Positions 33,526 through 41,096 of a stretch of 64,000 nucleotides of DNA are shown piece after piece. The position numbers and the translations under genes were made by a program. Positions within the stretch are counted from its first letter, which is position 1; each line of letters begins with the position of its first letter. The DNA is taken from positions 1 to 64,000 of the forward strand of contig DATCLS010000096.1 in assembly GCA_036563805.1 (NCBI GenBank). The letters are read 5' to 3'. Source of the stretch: DATCLS01 sp036563805. GTDB taxonomy: Bacteria; Actinomycetota; Acidimicrobiia; Acidimicrobiales; VFJN01. Under the pieces are notes generated by a model that searched no databases, was not told the DNA's origin, and saw only the letters and a list, made by a program, of their open reading frames with translations.

Positions 33526-35796
33526 ATGCACCTCTCGCTCTCACCCGACCAGACCGCCCTGCGCGACGCCGTGGCCCGCCTGTACACCAAGGAGGCCCAC
33601 CCCGAGCGCGTGCGCGAGGCCGAGTCCGCCGCCGACGGCATCGACCGCAACCTGTGGCAGGCGATCGTCCAGATGGGCCTGCCCACCATGGGCGTGGCCG
33701 AGGCCCTGGGCGGCGGGGGCGCCTCGCTCGTCGACCTGGCCGTGGTGGCCGAGCAGCACGGCGCCCACCTGGCCCCGGCGCCGCTGCTCGACACGATGGT
33801 GGCGGCCCGGGCGCTGGCCGGGACCGAGGCCGGCGCCCCGCTCGTGGCCCGCCTGGCCGACGGCGAGATCGGGGCGCTGGCGCTGCGGCCGGCGCGCGAC
33901 CACGTGGCGACGCTCGTCCCGGCCGGGGCCGCAGCGAACGTGGTCGTCGCGCTCGACGGCGATCGCCTCGTGACCGCCACACCCGACGAGCCGCCGCCCC
34001 GCCGCCGCACCATGCACAAGGGCCCGGTGGCCGACGTCGACCTCACGGGGGCCACGGTCCTGGCCGAGGGCGACGAGGCCCGGCGCCTGTTCGACCGGGC
34101 CGTCGACGAGTGGCGCACGCTCGTCGCCGCCGCCCAGGCCGGCCTGGCCCGCGCCGCACTCGACATCGGCGTCGCCTACGTGAAGGACCGCCACCAGTTC
34201 GGCGTGCCCATCGGGTCGTTCCAGTCGGTCCAGCACCGCTTGGCCGACCTGCACACCGCGGTCGACGGCGCCCGTTTGCTGGCCTACGAGGCGGCGTGGG
34301 CGGCCGACCGGGGCGAGCCCGGGGCGTCGGCGCTGGCCGCCCAGGCGTCGTGGTTCTGCGGCCAGACCGCGGACGACGCCACCGAGGCCAGCCTGCACTA
34401 CCACGGCGGCTACGGCTTCATGGAGGAGTACGACATCCAGCTGTACGTGCGCCGCGCCAAGGCCTGGCGCCTGCTGCTGGGCGACCCGCGCCGCGAGCTG
34501 CAGACGATCGCCGAGCGCCGCTGGGTGTCGCCGCCGCCGGCCCCGCCCCGACCCGCCGAGGCCCAGGGGACCGAGGGCGGGACGCCCGAGGGCCGGCCGG
34601 CCGACGACGAGCCCGCGGGCATGGACTTTTCCTTCGACGCCGAGACCCTCGCCCTCCAGCAGGAGATGCGCCAGTTCCTCGCGGAGAACCTGACGCCCGA
34701 CATCATCGAGCGGGCGCTGTCCACGGGGACCATGCACGACTGGGGGCTGCACAAGAAGCTGGCCGAGCGCGGCTACCTGTCCGCCGGCTGGCCCAAGGAG
34801 GTCGGCGGGCGGGGCCTGAGCGCCGTCACCACCACCGCCCTGATCCAGGAGCTGTTCCGGGCCGGGGCCCCGGTCGACGGCCTCGCCATCGTCGCCATGG
34901 TCGGCGCCACGCTGCTGCTGCGGGGCAACGAGCAGCAGCGCACCGAGATCCTGCCGCGCATCCTGTCCGGTGAGGTCATGTGCTGCCTCGGCTACACCGA
35001 GCCCGACTCGGGCAGCGACGTGGCCGCCGCCCAGACCCGTGCCGAGCGCATCGGTGAGGGCCCCGACGCCGAGTGGGTCATCAACGGCCAGAAGATGTTC
35101 ACGACGCTGGCCCACGAGGCCTCGTACGTGTTCCTGCTCACCCGCACCGACCCCACGGCCCCCAAGCATCGCGGGCTGACGATGTTCCTTGTGCCGATGG
35201 ACACCCCCGGCATCGAGATCACGCCCGTCCACACGCTGGGCGGCGAGCGCACCAACATCACCTTCTACAACGACGTCCGGGTGCCCGACTCGTGCCGGGT
35301 GGGCGAGGTCAACGACGGCTGGTCGGTCATGCACGCCGCGCTGGTCTACGAGCGCAACAGCTCCAACTGGGGGGAGCCCGCCCACCTGGTCGAGTCCGCG
35401 GTCCGCTGGGCGGCCACCACGCAAAGTGACGGCACCCGTCCCCTCGACGACCCCATCACGCGGGAGCGCCTGGCCCGGTGGGACACCCTGGTCGAGGTGG
35501 GCCGCCTGCTCCTCTACCGGTCGGCCTGGATGGCCGCCAGCGGCGCGCTTCCCCAGGTCGAGGGGTCGATGGCCAAGCTGTTCCTGACCGAGACGTTCGT
35601 CCGCGCCGCCAACGATCTGGTCGACCTGGCCGGCACCGAGGGGCTCCTCCCCCGCCACGAGGAAGGAGCCGTGCTCAACGGCCTGCTCGAGCATGGGGTT
35701 CGACACGCGGTGGTCACGACGATCTACGGTGGATCGAGCGAGATCCAGCGGGAGATCGTCGCCCAGCGAGGCCTGGGGTTGCCGCGAGGCAGGTGA
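33526..35796 (+). CDS. Two-domain acyl-CoA dehydrogenase fusion (FadE-FadE)
   Basis: One 756-codon frame encodes two acyl-CoA dehydrogenases that are usually separate subunits. The first (about 1-335) has a normal start (MHLSLSPDQTALRDAVARL) and the C-terminal pattern LHYHGGYGFMEEYDIQLYVRRAK, but a weak FAD-binding middle part. A 30-residue Pro/Glu/Gly linker follows. The second (about 366-756) has the full flavin site CLGYTEPDSGSDVAAAQTR and INGQKMFTT and ends IYGGSSEIQREI, where Gly replaces the Glu of the classical IYEGT base. The layout recalls the alpha2-beta2 FadE pairs of mycobacterial steroid degradation. The second ATG (34621) has no good ribosome site. Confidence 0.88.
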   Translation: MHLSLSPDQTALRDAVARLYTKEAHPERVREAESAADGIDRNLWQAIVQMGLPTMGVAEALGGGGASLVDLAVVAEQHGAHLAPAPLLDTMVAARALAGTEAGAPLVARLADGEIGALALRPARDHVATLVPAGAAANVVVALDGDRLVTATPDEPPPRRRTMHKGPVADVDLTGATVLAEGDEARRLFDRAVDEWRTLVAAAQAGLARAALDIGVAYVKDRHQFGVPIGSFQSVQHRLADLHTAVDGARLLAYEAAWAADRGEPGASALAAQASWFCGQTADDATEASLHYHGGYGFMEEYDIQLYVRRAKAWRLLLGDPRRELQTIAERRWVSPPPAPPRPAEAQGTEGGTPEGRPADDEPAGMDFSFDAETLALQQEMRQFLAENLTPDIIERALSTGTMHDWGLHKKLAERGYLSAGWPKEVGGRGLSAVTTTALIQELFRAGAPVDGLAIVAMVGATLLLRGNEQQRTEILPRILSGEVMCCLGYTEPDSGSDVAAAQTRAERIGEGPDAEWVINGQKMFTTLAHEASYVFLLTRTDPTAPKHRGLTMFLVPMDTPGIEITPVHTLGGERTNITFYNDVRVPDSCRVGEVNDGWSVMHAALVYERNSSNWGEPAHLVESAVRWAATTQSDGTRPLDDPITRERLARWDTLVEVGRLLLYRSAWMAASGALPQVEGSMAKLFLTETFVRAANDLVDLAGTEGLLPRHEEGAVLNGLLEHGVRHAVVTTIYGGSSEIQREIVAQRGLGLPRGR

Positions 35797-35856
35797 CGAC
35801 CCCCGCCCCACCGCAAGTCCGGGAGTGCAAGCGGGCGTCACCGAAGCCGCCCAATA

Positions 35857-35885
35857 TTGCGAAACCATTGCGATCGTGTCAGACT
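35857..35885 (+). promoter_or_regulatory. Promoter and structured leader of the rpf gene
   Basis: TTGCGA (35857-35862), a 17-nt spacer and CAGACT (35880-35885) form a good promoter. ATTGCGA is repeated in the spacer. The resulting leader of about 100 nt is very GC-rich, with CCCC/GGGG and GCGCGC self-complementary parts, and ends in AAGGAG 11 nt before the ATG. I do not see the conserved core of the c-di-AMP riboswitch found before many rpf genes. Confidence 0.5.
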
Positions 35886-35992
35886 CCTTTCAAAACCGCC
35901 GCATAGGACAACGCGCGCTGGGGCGCCCTCAGGGCAACCTCCCCCCTCCGGTGGGGCGGGCGCGCGCTTGGACGGAAGGAGATCCCCCGCTT

Positions 35993-36649
35993 ATGTCCGA
36001 GCGGACTGACCACCCTCCGAGTACCGAGGCCTCGACGCGCACAGGCGTTGTGCGTCGGGCCGTGTTCGGTGGCGCAGCCGGCGTCGCGCTCCTGGTGGGG
36101 CCTGTCGTTCTGGCCAACGCCATCGTTCCCAAGGACGACGAGAACGCTGACCGCGTCGAGGCCGCAGCCGAGTCGGAGACCTCCCTCGTGAACCTCCGCC
36201 GGCAGTACAGCGAGGCTGATCGCGCCCGGGCGGGTGCCTACCAGGCGTTGCGGACGACCACGACCACGACGGCGCCGCCGACGACGACCACCACCGCACC
36301 TCCCACGACCACGACCACGACGGCGCCGCCGACGACGACCACCACCGCGCCTCCCACGACCGAGCCGCCGCCGCCGGATCAGGGCGGGGCGCTGGGCGAT
36401 CCCAACAACTACGCGACGTGGGATGCCCTGGCCGAGTGCGAGTCGGGTGGCAACTGGTCGATCAACACCGGCAACGGGTACTACGGCGGGCTCCAGTTCT
36501 CGATCAGCTCGTGGCAGGCCGTCGGTGGCCCGCCCGGCCTGCCGAGTGACTACCCGCGTGAGACCCAGATCCAGATGGGGCAGCGCCTCCAGGCCCGCCA
36601 GGGCTGGGGCGCCTGGCCGCACTGCGCAGCGCAGCTGGGTTACCTGTAG
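35993..36649 (+). CDS. Resuscitation-promoting factor-like transglycosylase
   Basis: The 218-residue protein has an N-terminal hydrophobic segment (about 20-45, VVRRAVFGGAAGVALLVGPVVL) acting as signal or anchor, a charged stretch, and a Thr/Pro linker. A C-terminal Rpf domain follows: NYATWDALAECESGGNWSIN, GYYGGLQFSISSW and a final GWGAWPHC. The catalytic Glu is in ECESGGNW, and two Cys can form the fold's disulphide. Rpf proteins cut peptidoglycan glycan strands and help dormant cells regrow. AAGGAG precedes the ATG by 11 nt. It is monocistronic with a strong hairpin after it. Confidence 0.92.
   Translation: MSERTDHPPSTEASTRTGVVRRAVFGGAAGVALLVGPVVLANAIVPKDDENADRVEAAAESETSLVNLRRQYSEADRARAGAYQALRTTTTTTAPPTTTTTAPPTTTTTTAPPTTTTTAPPTTEPPPPDQGGALGDPNNYATWDALAECESGGNWSINTGNGYYGGLQFSISSWQAVGGPPGLPSDYPRETQIQMGQRLQARQGWGAWPHCAAQLGYL
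36254..36355 (+). repeat. 51-bp in-gene repeat, two copies (Thr/Pro linker of Rpf)
   Basis: Two 51-bp units (36254-36304 and 36305-36355) differ at one base and encode TTTTTTAPPTTTTTAPP twice. Copy number probably sets how far the Rpf domain reaches into the wall. Confidence 0.92.
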
Positions 36650-36697
36650 CGGCCCGGCCCCGACGGGGCCGGCCAGGCCAACACGACCGAGACCATC

Positions 36698-36727
36698 CCG
36701 GGAGCGGCGCCCTGGCGCCGCTCCCGG
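36698..36727. terminator. Strong GC hairpin after rpf
   Basis: A perfect 14-bp stem (CCGGGAGCGGCGCC and its complement) with a 2-nt spacer lies about 50 nt after the rpf stop. A second, weaker hairpin (GGCCCC-GAC-GGGGCC) is at 36656-36670. No T tract follows. Confidence 0.7.
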
Positions 36728-37086
36728 CGCGTCCCGGCGGCGTCGGGGTGCCGGTGGGACGCAGGCGGCCGGCGCCGGCGTGGAGGGGGCCCGGCCCGGG
36801 GGGCAGGCGAAACCGGGCCGGGCCACCCGAACATGGGCCGGCACCCCAGCCCCGGGAACCAGGGGCCCCGGGGTCCGGCGAGTGCCGCCGGCGTCAGCTT
36901 GGCGGCGCCGACCGGCGGCCGGCGCCGCAGGTCAGGGTCGAGGCGGTGCGGCCGGCGCGCCCGCCGGCCGGGCGAACTCGAGCGCCGCCACAGGCGCAGG
37001 CGCGCCCCGCACGGCGGCCGGCGCCGCAGGGTCAGGGCCCGGGCGTCTGCGGCCGACGCCGCCGCTGGATGACGCCGGGCGGGCGG
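36728..37086. other. Gene-free, extremely GC-rich interval with a short direct repeat
   Basis: No reading frame here has a start, ribosome site and plausible protein. The main structure is a near-identical direct repeat, GGCGGCCGGCGCCGCAGGTC (from 36914) and the same with one extra G (from 37013), each followed by AGGG. Many GGCCGGCGCC palindromes make it prone to cruciform formation. It separates the convergent rpf and SDR genes. Confidence 0.5.
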
Positions 37087-37998
37087 TCAGTAGCGCAGGC
37101 CCGGAGCCCGGGTGCGGAAGACGTCGGTGTTGAGCAGCGTGCCGAGGGTGGTGGCGTCCCAGCGCTTGCCGCCGTTATTGATCGTCGGCCCGTCGGTCCA
37201 GCCCTGCATCCAGATGATGTTCTCGGCCACCGCTCGGATGACCTGGCCGGTGACGTGCTGCGACTCGTCCGACGCCAGCCAGGCGACCAGCGGCGACGAC
37301 ACGGCCGGGTCCATCGGGTTCCACTCGTCCTCGGGCACCTCGTCGGGCTCGATGACGGCGGGCGCCCCGGGCATCGTGCCGGTGATCCGGGTGGCGCCGG
37401 CCGGCCCGATCGCGTTCACCGTCACGCCCAGCCGGTACAGCTCGAGGCTGAGGGTCTGGGTCAATCCGGCGATGGCAGCCTTGGCGGTGGCGTAGTTGGT
37501 CTGGCCGAAGTTGCCGACCAGCCCGGCGCCGGAGACGGTGTTGATGATCCGGCCGGTGAGCTTCTCCCCTGCCTTCGACCGCTCGCGCCAGTGGCGGGCC
37601 GCCCAGTGGGACGGGCTCCACGTGCCCTTGACGTGGACCCGCATGACCGCGTCGAAGTCCTCCTCGGACATGTTCCAGATGGCGGCGTCGCGCACGATGC
37701 CGGCGTTGTTGACCAGCACGTCGAGCTTGCCCCACGTGTCCACCGCTTGGGCGATCAGGCGCCCGGCACCCTCGTGGTCGGCGACGTCCTCGTAGTTGGC
37801 GACGGCGACGCCGCCCCGCGACTCGATGAGCTTCACCGTGAGGTCGGCGTCGCGCGACGAGCCCTCGCCGGTGACCGAGCTGCCCAGATCGTTGACCACG
37901 ACCTTGGCGCCGTGCTTGGCGAGCTCCAAGGCGTGCCCGCGGCCGATGCCGTGCCCCGCTCCCGTGACGATCGCGACCTTGCCGTCGAGCAGCCCCAT
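37087..37998 (-). CDS. SDR-family 3-hydroxyacyl-CoA dehydrogenase-like oxidoreductase
   Basis: The 303-residue protein has the cofactor motif TGAGHGIGRGHAL, the NNAG motif in DVLVNNAGIVRDAAIWNMSEEDF, and the catalytic Ser-Tyr-Lys as VSGAGLVGNFGQTNYATAKAA. NDLG-S after the second strand and the long insert after the first helix resemble the dehydrogenase part of peroxisomal-type multifunctional enzyme 2 (17-beta-HSD4), which oxidises hydroxyacyl-CoA in side-chain beta-oxidation. The ATG is preceded by GGAGGAGAGGC. The regulon operator at 38018 overlaps its promoter region. Confidence 0.85.
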   Translation of the reverse strand: MGLLDGKVAIVTGAGHGIGRGHALELAKHGAKVVVNDLGSSVTGEGSSRDADLTVKLIESRGGVAVANYEDVADHEGAGRLIAQAVDTWGKLDVLVNNAGIVRDAAIWNMSEEDFDAVMRVHVKGTWSPSHWAARHWRERSKAGEKLTGRIINTVSGAGLVGNFGQTNYATAKAAIAGLTQTLSLELYRLGVTVNAIGPAGATRITGTMPGAPAVIEPDEVPEDEWNPMDPAVSSPLVAWLASDESQHVTGQVIRAVAENIIWMQGWTDGPTINNGGKRWDATTLGTLLNTDVFRTRAPGLRY

Positions 37999-38017
37999 GC
38001 CTCTCCTCCGTGGGAAA

Positions 38018-38034
38018 TCTGACGCTATGTCAGA
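38018..38034. promoter_or_regulatory. Regulon operator site 2 (TCTGAC-N5-GTCAGA)
   Basis: The perfect palindrome TCTGAC-GCTAT-GTCAGA lies 20 bp before the SDR ATG. On the minus strand TAGCGT in its centre could be the -10 box, so binding would block RNA polymerase. Confidence 0.78.
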
Positions 38035-38121
38035 TACTACGAGCCGGCGGGGCGGCGCACCGAATCGGGGCGCCGGACACGCGGCCGGCCGCAGGGCACG
38101 GGCGCGCGGCGCCGGGAGCCC

Positions 38122-38580
38122 TCAGAGCACGCCCAGCACGCCGAGGATCTCCTCGGTGAGGTCGGCCTCCGTGCGCTCGAGGGTGATGGCCACGACCCGG
38201 ATCGTGGTCAGCAGCGCCATCCACGCCCCGAACAGCCCCCGCTCCTTGCCCAGGTCGAGGAGGATGGCGCCGACCGGCGGCCGGATGCCGCCCGCCGTCG
38301 ACGCCGCCACCGTGAGCATCTGGCCCACGACCCCGATGCTCTCGGCGGCGATCGTGCCGTCGAGCGCCAGGCGATCGAGCAGCTCGGCCTGCTCGAAGGC
38401 CTCGTCGGTGTCGGCCACCATGCGCCGCAGGGCGATGGCGGCGGCGTCGACCAGCTCACCGGCCACCGCCTCGGCGCCGTGCTCGTTCACGGCGTCACGC
38501 AGGTACAGCGCGGCCTGCGTGGGCTCGTGCTCGAAGATCTGATGCTCGAGCGCGTTGCGGATCGCCTGGCTGAGCTCCAT
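38122..38580 (-). CDS. Hypothetical all-helical protein (152 aa)
   Basis: No family is recognised. The protein is predicted to be helical throughout (MELSQAIRNALEHQIFEHEP, LYLRDAVNEHGAEAVAGELVDAA, FEQAELLDRLALDG), with a Gly/Pro-containing hydrophobic stretch (GGIRPPVGAILLDLG) in the middle. Acidic and Leu-rich, it looks like a soluble helical bundle. The start at 38580 is supported by TAGGCT 7 nt before the ATG on the minus strand, a leaderless arrangement. It sits between the SDR gene and a divergent unknown gene, 141 nt apart. Confidence 0.68.
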   Translation of the reverse strand: MELSQAIRNALEHQIFEHEPTQAALYLRDAVNEHGAEAVAGELVDAAAIALRRMVADTDEAFEQAELLDRLALDGTIAAESIGVVGQMLTVAASTAGGIRPPVGAILLDLGKERGLFGAWMALLTTIRVVAITLERTEADLTEEILGVLGVL

Positions 38581-38708
38581 GGCCGGCAGCCTACGGCGGC
38601 GCAGCCCCCACCCCTTCACGACGGCCCGGCACCCATCGCACGGCCACCGCCGTGACGACCATGGCCGGCCCGGCGGCCCCCAGGCGGCGACGAGCCCGGC
38701 CGCCCCGT

Positions 38709-38721
38709 TACGGTGAGGCCG
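38709..38721 (+). promoter_or_regulatory. -10 box for a leaderless transcript
   Basis: TACGGT (38709-38714) is 7 nt before the ATG at 38722 and no Shine-Dalgarno sequence is present; it mirrors TAGGCT in front of the divergent 38580 gene. Confidence 0.55.
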
Positions 38722-39204
38722 ATGGCCGTTGAGCCCGTCGTCGTCGAGTTCCACGAGGACAACCGCCGCGAGGTCGTGGCCCGCATGGGCGCCATGGCCG
38801 TCGTGGGCCGGGGCTGGATCAACCTGTCACCCGGCCTCGACGTCGACCCCGAGGACGCCCCGCCGCCCCGGTCGGGGGTGGGCGCCATCTTCTCGGGCCG
38901 GGGCCCGACGGTGCCCCTCGGCACGTGGATGCCGGCGCAGCGGCGCGACCCGTCGACGGTCGGCATCGAGCACGGCGAGGGCCCCAAGGCCGCCCACCTG
39001 CTGGCCGAGTGGGGGGCGCCGGTGCCCGAGGAGTGGCGGATCCTGCAGGACCACCCGAAGCGGGGCCTGGTGGTCGCCGTCCCCACCACGACGGTCCCCG
39101 ACGAGCTGGACGGCGTGCTCCGCTGGCTGCTCCGGGCCGCCGGCGCCCTGTGCGCCTGGCCCCGCACCGGCGAATGGCGGGCGTACTGCTACGAGCCGGA
39201 CTGA
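38722..39204 (+). CDS. Hypothetical protein (160 aa) containing the 47-bp repeat
   Basis: No family is recognised. The product starts MAVEPVVVEFHEDNRREVVA, has a beta-rich first half with WINLSPGLDVDPED, a Gly/Pro loop, and a second half with WRILQDHPKRGLVVAVPTTT and a C-terminal helix plus CAWPRTGEWRAYCYEPD. The 47-bp segment at 39060-39106 inside it is nearly identical to an intergenic segment at 27129-27175. The leaderless -10 box fixes the start at 38722. It converges on the acyl-CoA synthetase gene. Confidence 0.65.
   Translation: MAVEPVVVEFHEDNRREVVARMGAMAVVGRGWINLSPGLDVDPEDAPPPRSGVGAIFSGRGPTVPLGTWMPAQRRDPSTVGIEHGEGPKAAHLLAEWGAPVPEEWRILQDHPKRGLVVAVPTTTVPDELDGVLRWLLRAAGALCAWPRTGEWRAYCYEPD
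39060..39106 (+). repeat. 47-bp interspersed repeat, copy 2
   Basis: Reverse-complement match to 27129-27175 with one difference in 47 bases. Here it encodes RGLVVAVPTTTVPDE within the 160-residue protein. Confidence 0.85.
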
Positions 39205-39264
39205 CGGACGCCGACAGGCGCGGCCCGGCGGCCTCCTGAGCGCCCGACGCGTCGCCCGGGCCCC

Positions 39265-40902
39265 CTACGCGTCGCCGTGCCCGTTGCCCCGGCCCAGCGC
39301 CTTCTCGGCGGTGGCGTGCGCCCACCGGTAGTCGGGCTTGCCCGACGGTGACCGCACCACCTCGTCGACCACGATCAGGCGCTTGGGCGCCTTGTATCCC
39401 GCCAGGCATTGCTTGCAGTGGTCGACGAGCTCGTCGAGGGTGGGCGGCGCCGCCGGGTCGGCCGGCTGGACCAGCACGGCCACCGCGCTCCCCCACCGGT
39501 CGTCGGGCACGCCGACGACCAGGCAGTCGTACACGGCCGGGTGGCCCCGCAGCACGCCCTCCACCTCTTCGGCGAACACCTTCTCGCCCCCGGTGTTGAT
39601 CGCCCCCGAGCCGCGGCCCAGCAGCACGATCGAGCCGTCGGCCGCCACCGACGCCATGTCCCCGGTGACCAGCCACCGCTCGCCGTCACGCTCGACGAAC
39701 AGCTCGGCCGTCTTCTCGGGGTCGTTGTAGTAGCCGAGGGGCAGGCGGCCGCCGGCCAGCACGCTGCCCACCTCGCCCGAGCCCGGCGTCACCCGGTGGC
39801 CGTCGGGCCGGACGACGATCGTGGGCTTGGCCGAGTTGTCGAACGTGGCGATGCCGGGCCCGTGGGCCACGTCGCCGGCGGTCACGTAGGTCGAGCCCTG
39901 GGTGCCGGCCTCCGACGACCCGAACCCGTCGACCAGCACGACCCGCGGCAGGGTCCGCAGGACCCGCTCGCGGGTGGCGGCCGACATCGGCGCCCCGCCG
40001 TTGGAGAACGACACGAGCGACGAGACGTCGTAGGGCCCCGACCGGTCCCACTCGTCGAGGAGCGGTCGGGCCACGGCGTCGCCGACGACGGTGATCCCGT
40101 TGACCCGCTCGGCCTCGACCGTGCGCCACACGCCGACCGGGTCGAGCGAGCCGGTCGGCAGCACCACCTTGTCGCCGGCGTACAGGCGCGACAGGGTCGT
40201 CCACTGGGCGGCGGCGTGCATCATCGGCGCCAGCGGCATGTAGCAGAACGGCTCGTCGTTGATGCGCTCGGGCAGCTGGCCGGGCCGCTCGACCGGTCCC
40301 CGCGTGCGCATGGGGTCGCCGCCGCCGAAGCAGGCGAAGAAGGCGTCGACGTGCCGCCACACCACGCCGCGGGGCAGGCCGGTCGTGCCGCCCGTGTAGA
40401 TGATGTAGTGGTCGTCGTCGCTGCGCTCGACGGCGGGCCGCTCGGGCGACGCGTCGGCCAGCCGGGATTCGTAGTCGTCGCCGGTGACGAGCAGCGGCCA
40501 CCCGACGGGCACGGCGGCCGCCTCCACGCGCCCGACCAGCGACGGCTGGGTCACGACCGCCCGGGCGTCGCAGTCGGTCAGCAGGTACCGCAGCTCGTCG
40601 GCCACGTACCGATGGTTGACGTTGATCGGCACCGCCCGGAGCTTGAACGCGGCCAGCATGGCCTCTACGTACTCGGGGCAGTTCTCGAGGTAGAGGGCGA
40701 CGTGGTCGCCGGGCCCGATCCCCGAGGCCGCCAGGTGGTTGGCCAGCCGGTTGGCCCGGTCCTCGAGGACGGCGTAGGTGCAGCGCCGGTCGCCGACCAC
40801 GAGCGCGGTGCGGTCGGCGACGGCGTCGGCCGCCATCTCCCACACGTCGGCCAGGTTGAAGCTGCGCGGTGCTCGCGCCGGCGTCGTGCCCCCCTTGGTC
40901 AT
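39265..40902 (-). CDS. Acyl-CoA synthetase (FadD-type, ANL superfamily)
   Basis: The 545-residue enzyme activates a carboxylic acid with ATP and CoA. It has the P-loop IIYTGGTTGLPRGVVW, the A5 region LVDGFGSSEAG, the A7/A8 segments RWLVTGDMASVAADGSIVLLGRGSGAINTGGEK (hinge and CoA-binding) and the C-terminal Lys in RSPSGKPDYRW. The GSSEAG and long insert of Met/His/Ala (YMPLAPMMHAAAQW) resemble the mycobacterial FadD3/FadD19 subgroup that acts on steroid-derived acids, but this is not proven. The ATG follows AAGAAGGGGGC. It is transcribed in the same direction as ADH and ALDH, about 195 nt downstream of ADH. Confidence 0.9.
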   Translation of the reverse strand: MTKGGTTPARAPRSFNLADVWEMAADAVADRTALVVGDRRCTYAVLEDRANRLANHLAASGIGPGDHVALYLENCPEYVEAMLAAFKLRAVPINVNHRYVADELRYLLTDCDARAVVTQPSLVGRVEAAAVPVGWPLLVTGDDYESRLADASPERPAVERSDDDHYIIYTGGTTGLPRGVVWRHVDAFFACFGGGDPMRTRGPVERPGQLPERINDEPFCYMPLAPMMHAAAQWTTLSRLYAGDKVVLPTGSLDPVGVWRTVEAERVNGITVVGDAVARPLLDEWDRSGPYDVSSLVSFSNGGAPMSAATRERVLRTLPRVVLVDGFGSSEAGTQGSTYVTAGDVAHGPGIATFDNSAKPTIVVRPDGHRVTPGSGEVGSVLAGGRLPLGYYNDPEKTAELFVERDGERWLVTGDMASVAADGSIVLLGRGSGAINTGGEKVFAEEVEGVLRGHPAVYDCLVVGVPDDRWGSAVAVLVQPADPAAPPTLDELVDHCKQCLAGYKAPKRLIVVDEVVRSPSGKPDYRWAHATAEKALGRGNGHGDA

Positions 40903-40984
40903 GCCCCCTTCTTAGCGGCGCTTCTGGCCCACCGCCCGGCTCGTGGCCGGCGCGCCCGGCCACGGCCCGGCGGAAGGCCCCGCG

Positions 40985-41058
40985 GAACGCACCGCCACGG
41001 CCCGGCGAAGGAGGCCCTGGCGAACGCACCGCCACGGCCCGGCGAAGGAGGCCCTGGC
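40985..41058 (+). repeat. Perfect 37-bp tandem repeat, two copies
   Basis: Units 40985-41021 and 41022-41058 are identical; a decayed partial copy precedes them at about 40962-40984. They fill most of the gap between the synthetase and ADH genes and encode nothing evident. Confidence 0.88.
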
Positions 41059-41096
41059 CAAGGCCGGGCCCGGGCCCGCCGGCGCCCCCGGCCGCC

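Noticed and set aside
35797..35992. c-di-AMP (ydaO-type) riboswitch before rpf
   Set aside because: Such riboswitches are common there, but I could not find the conserved core sequences; only generic GC-rich structure is present.
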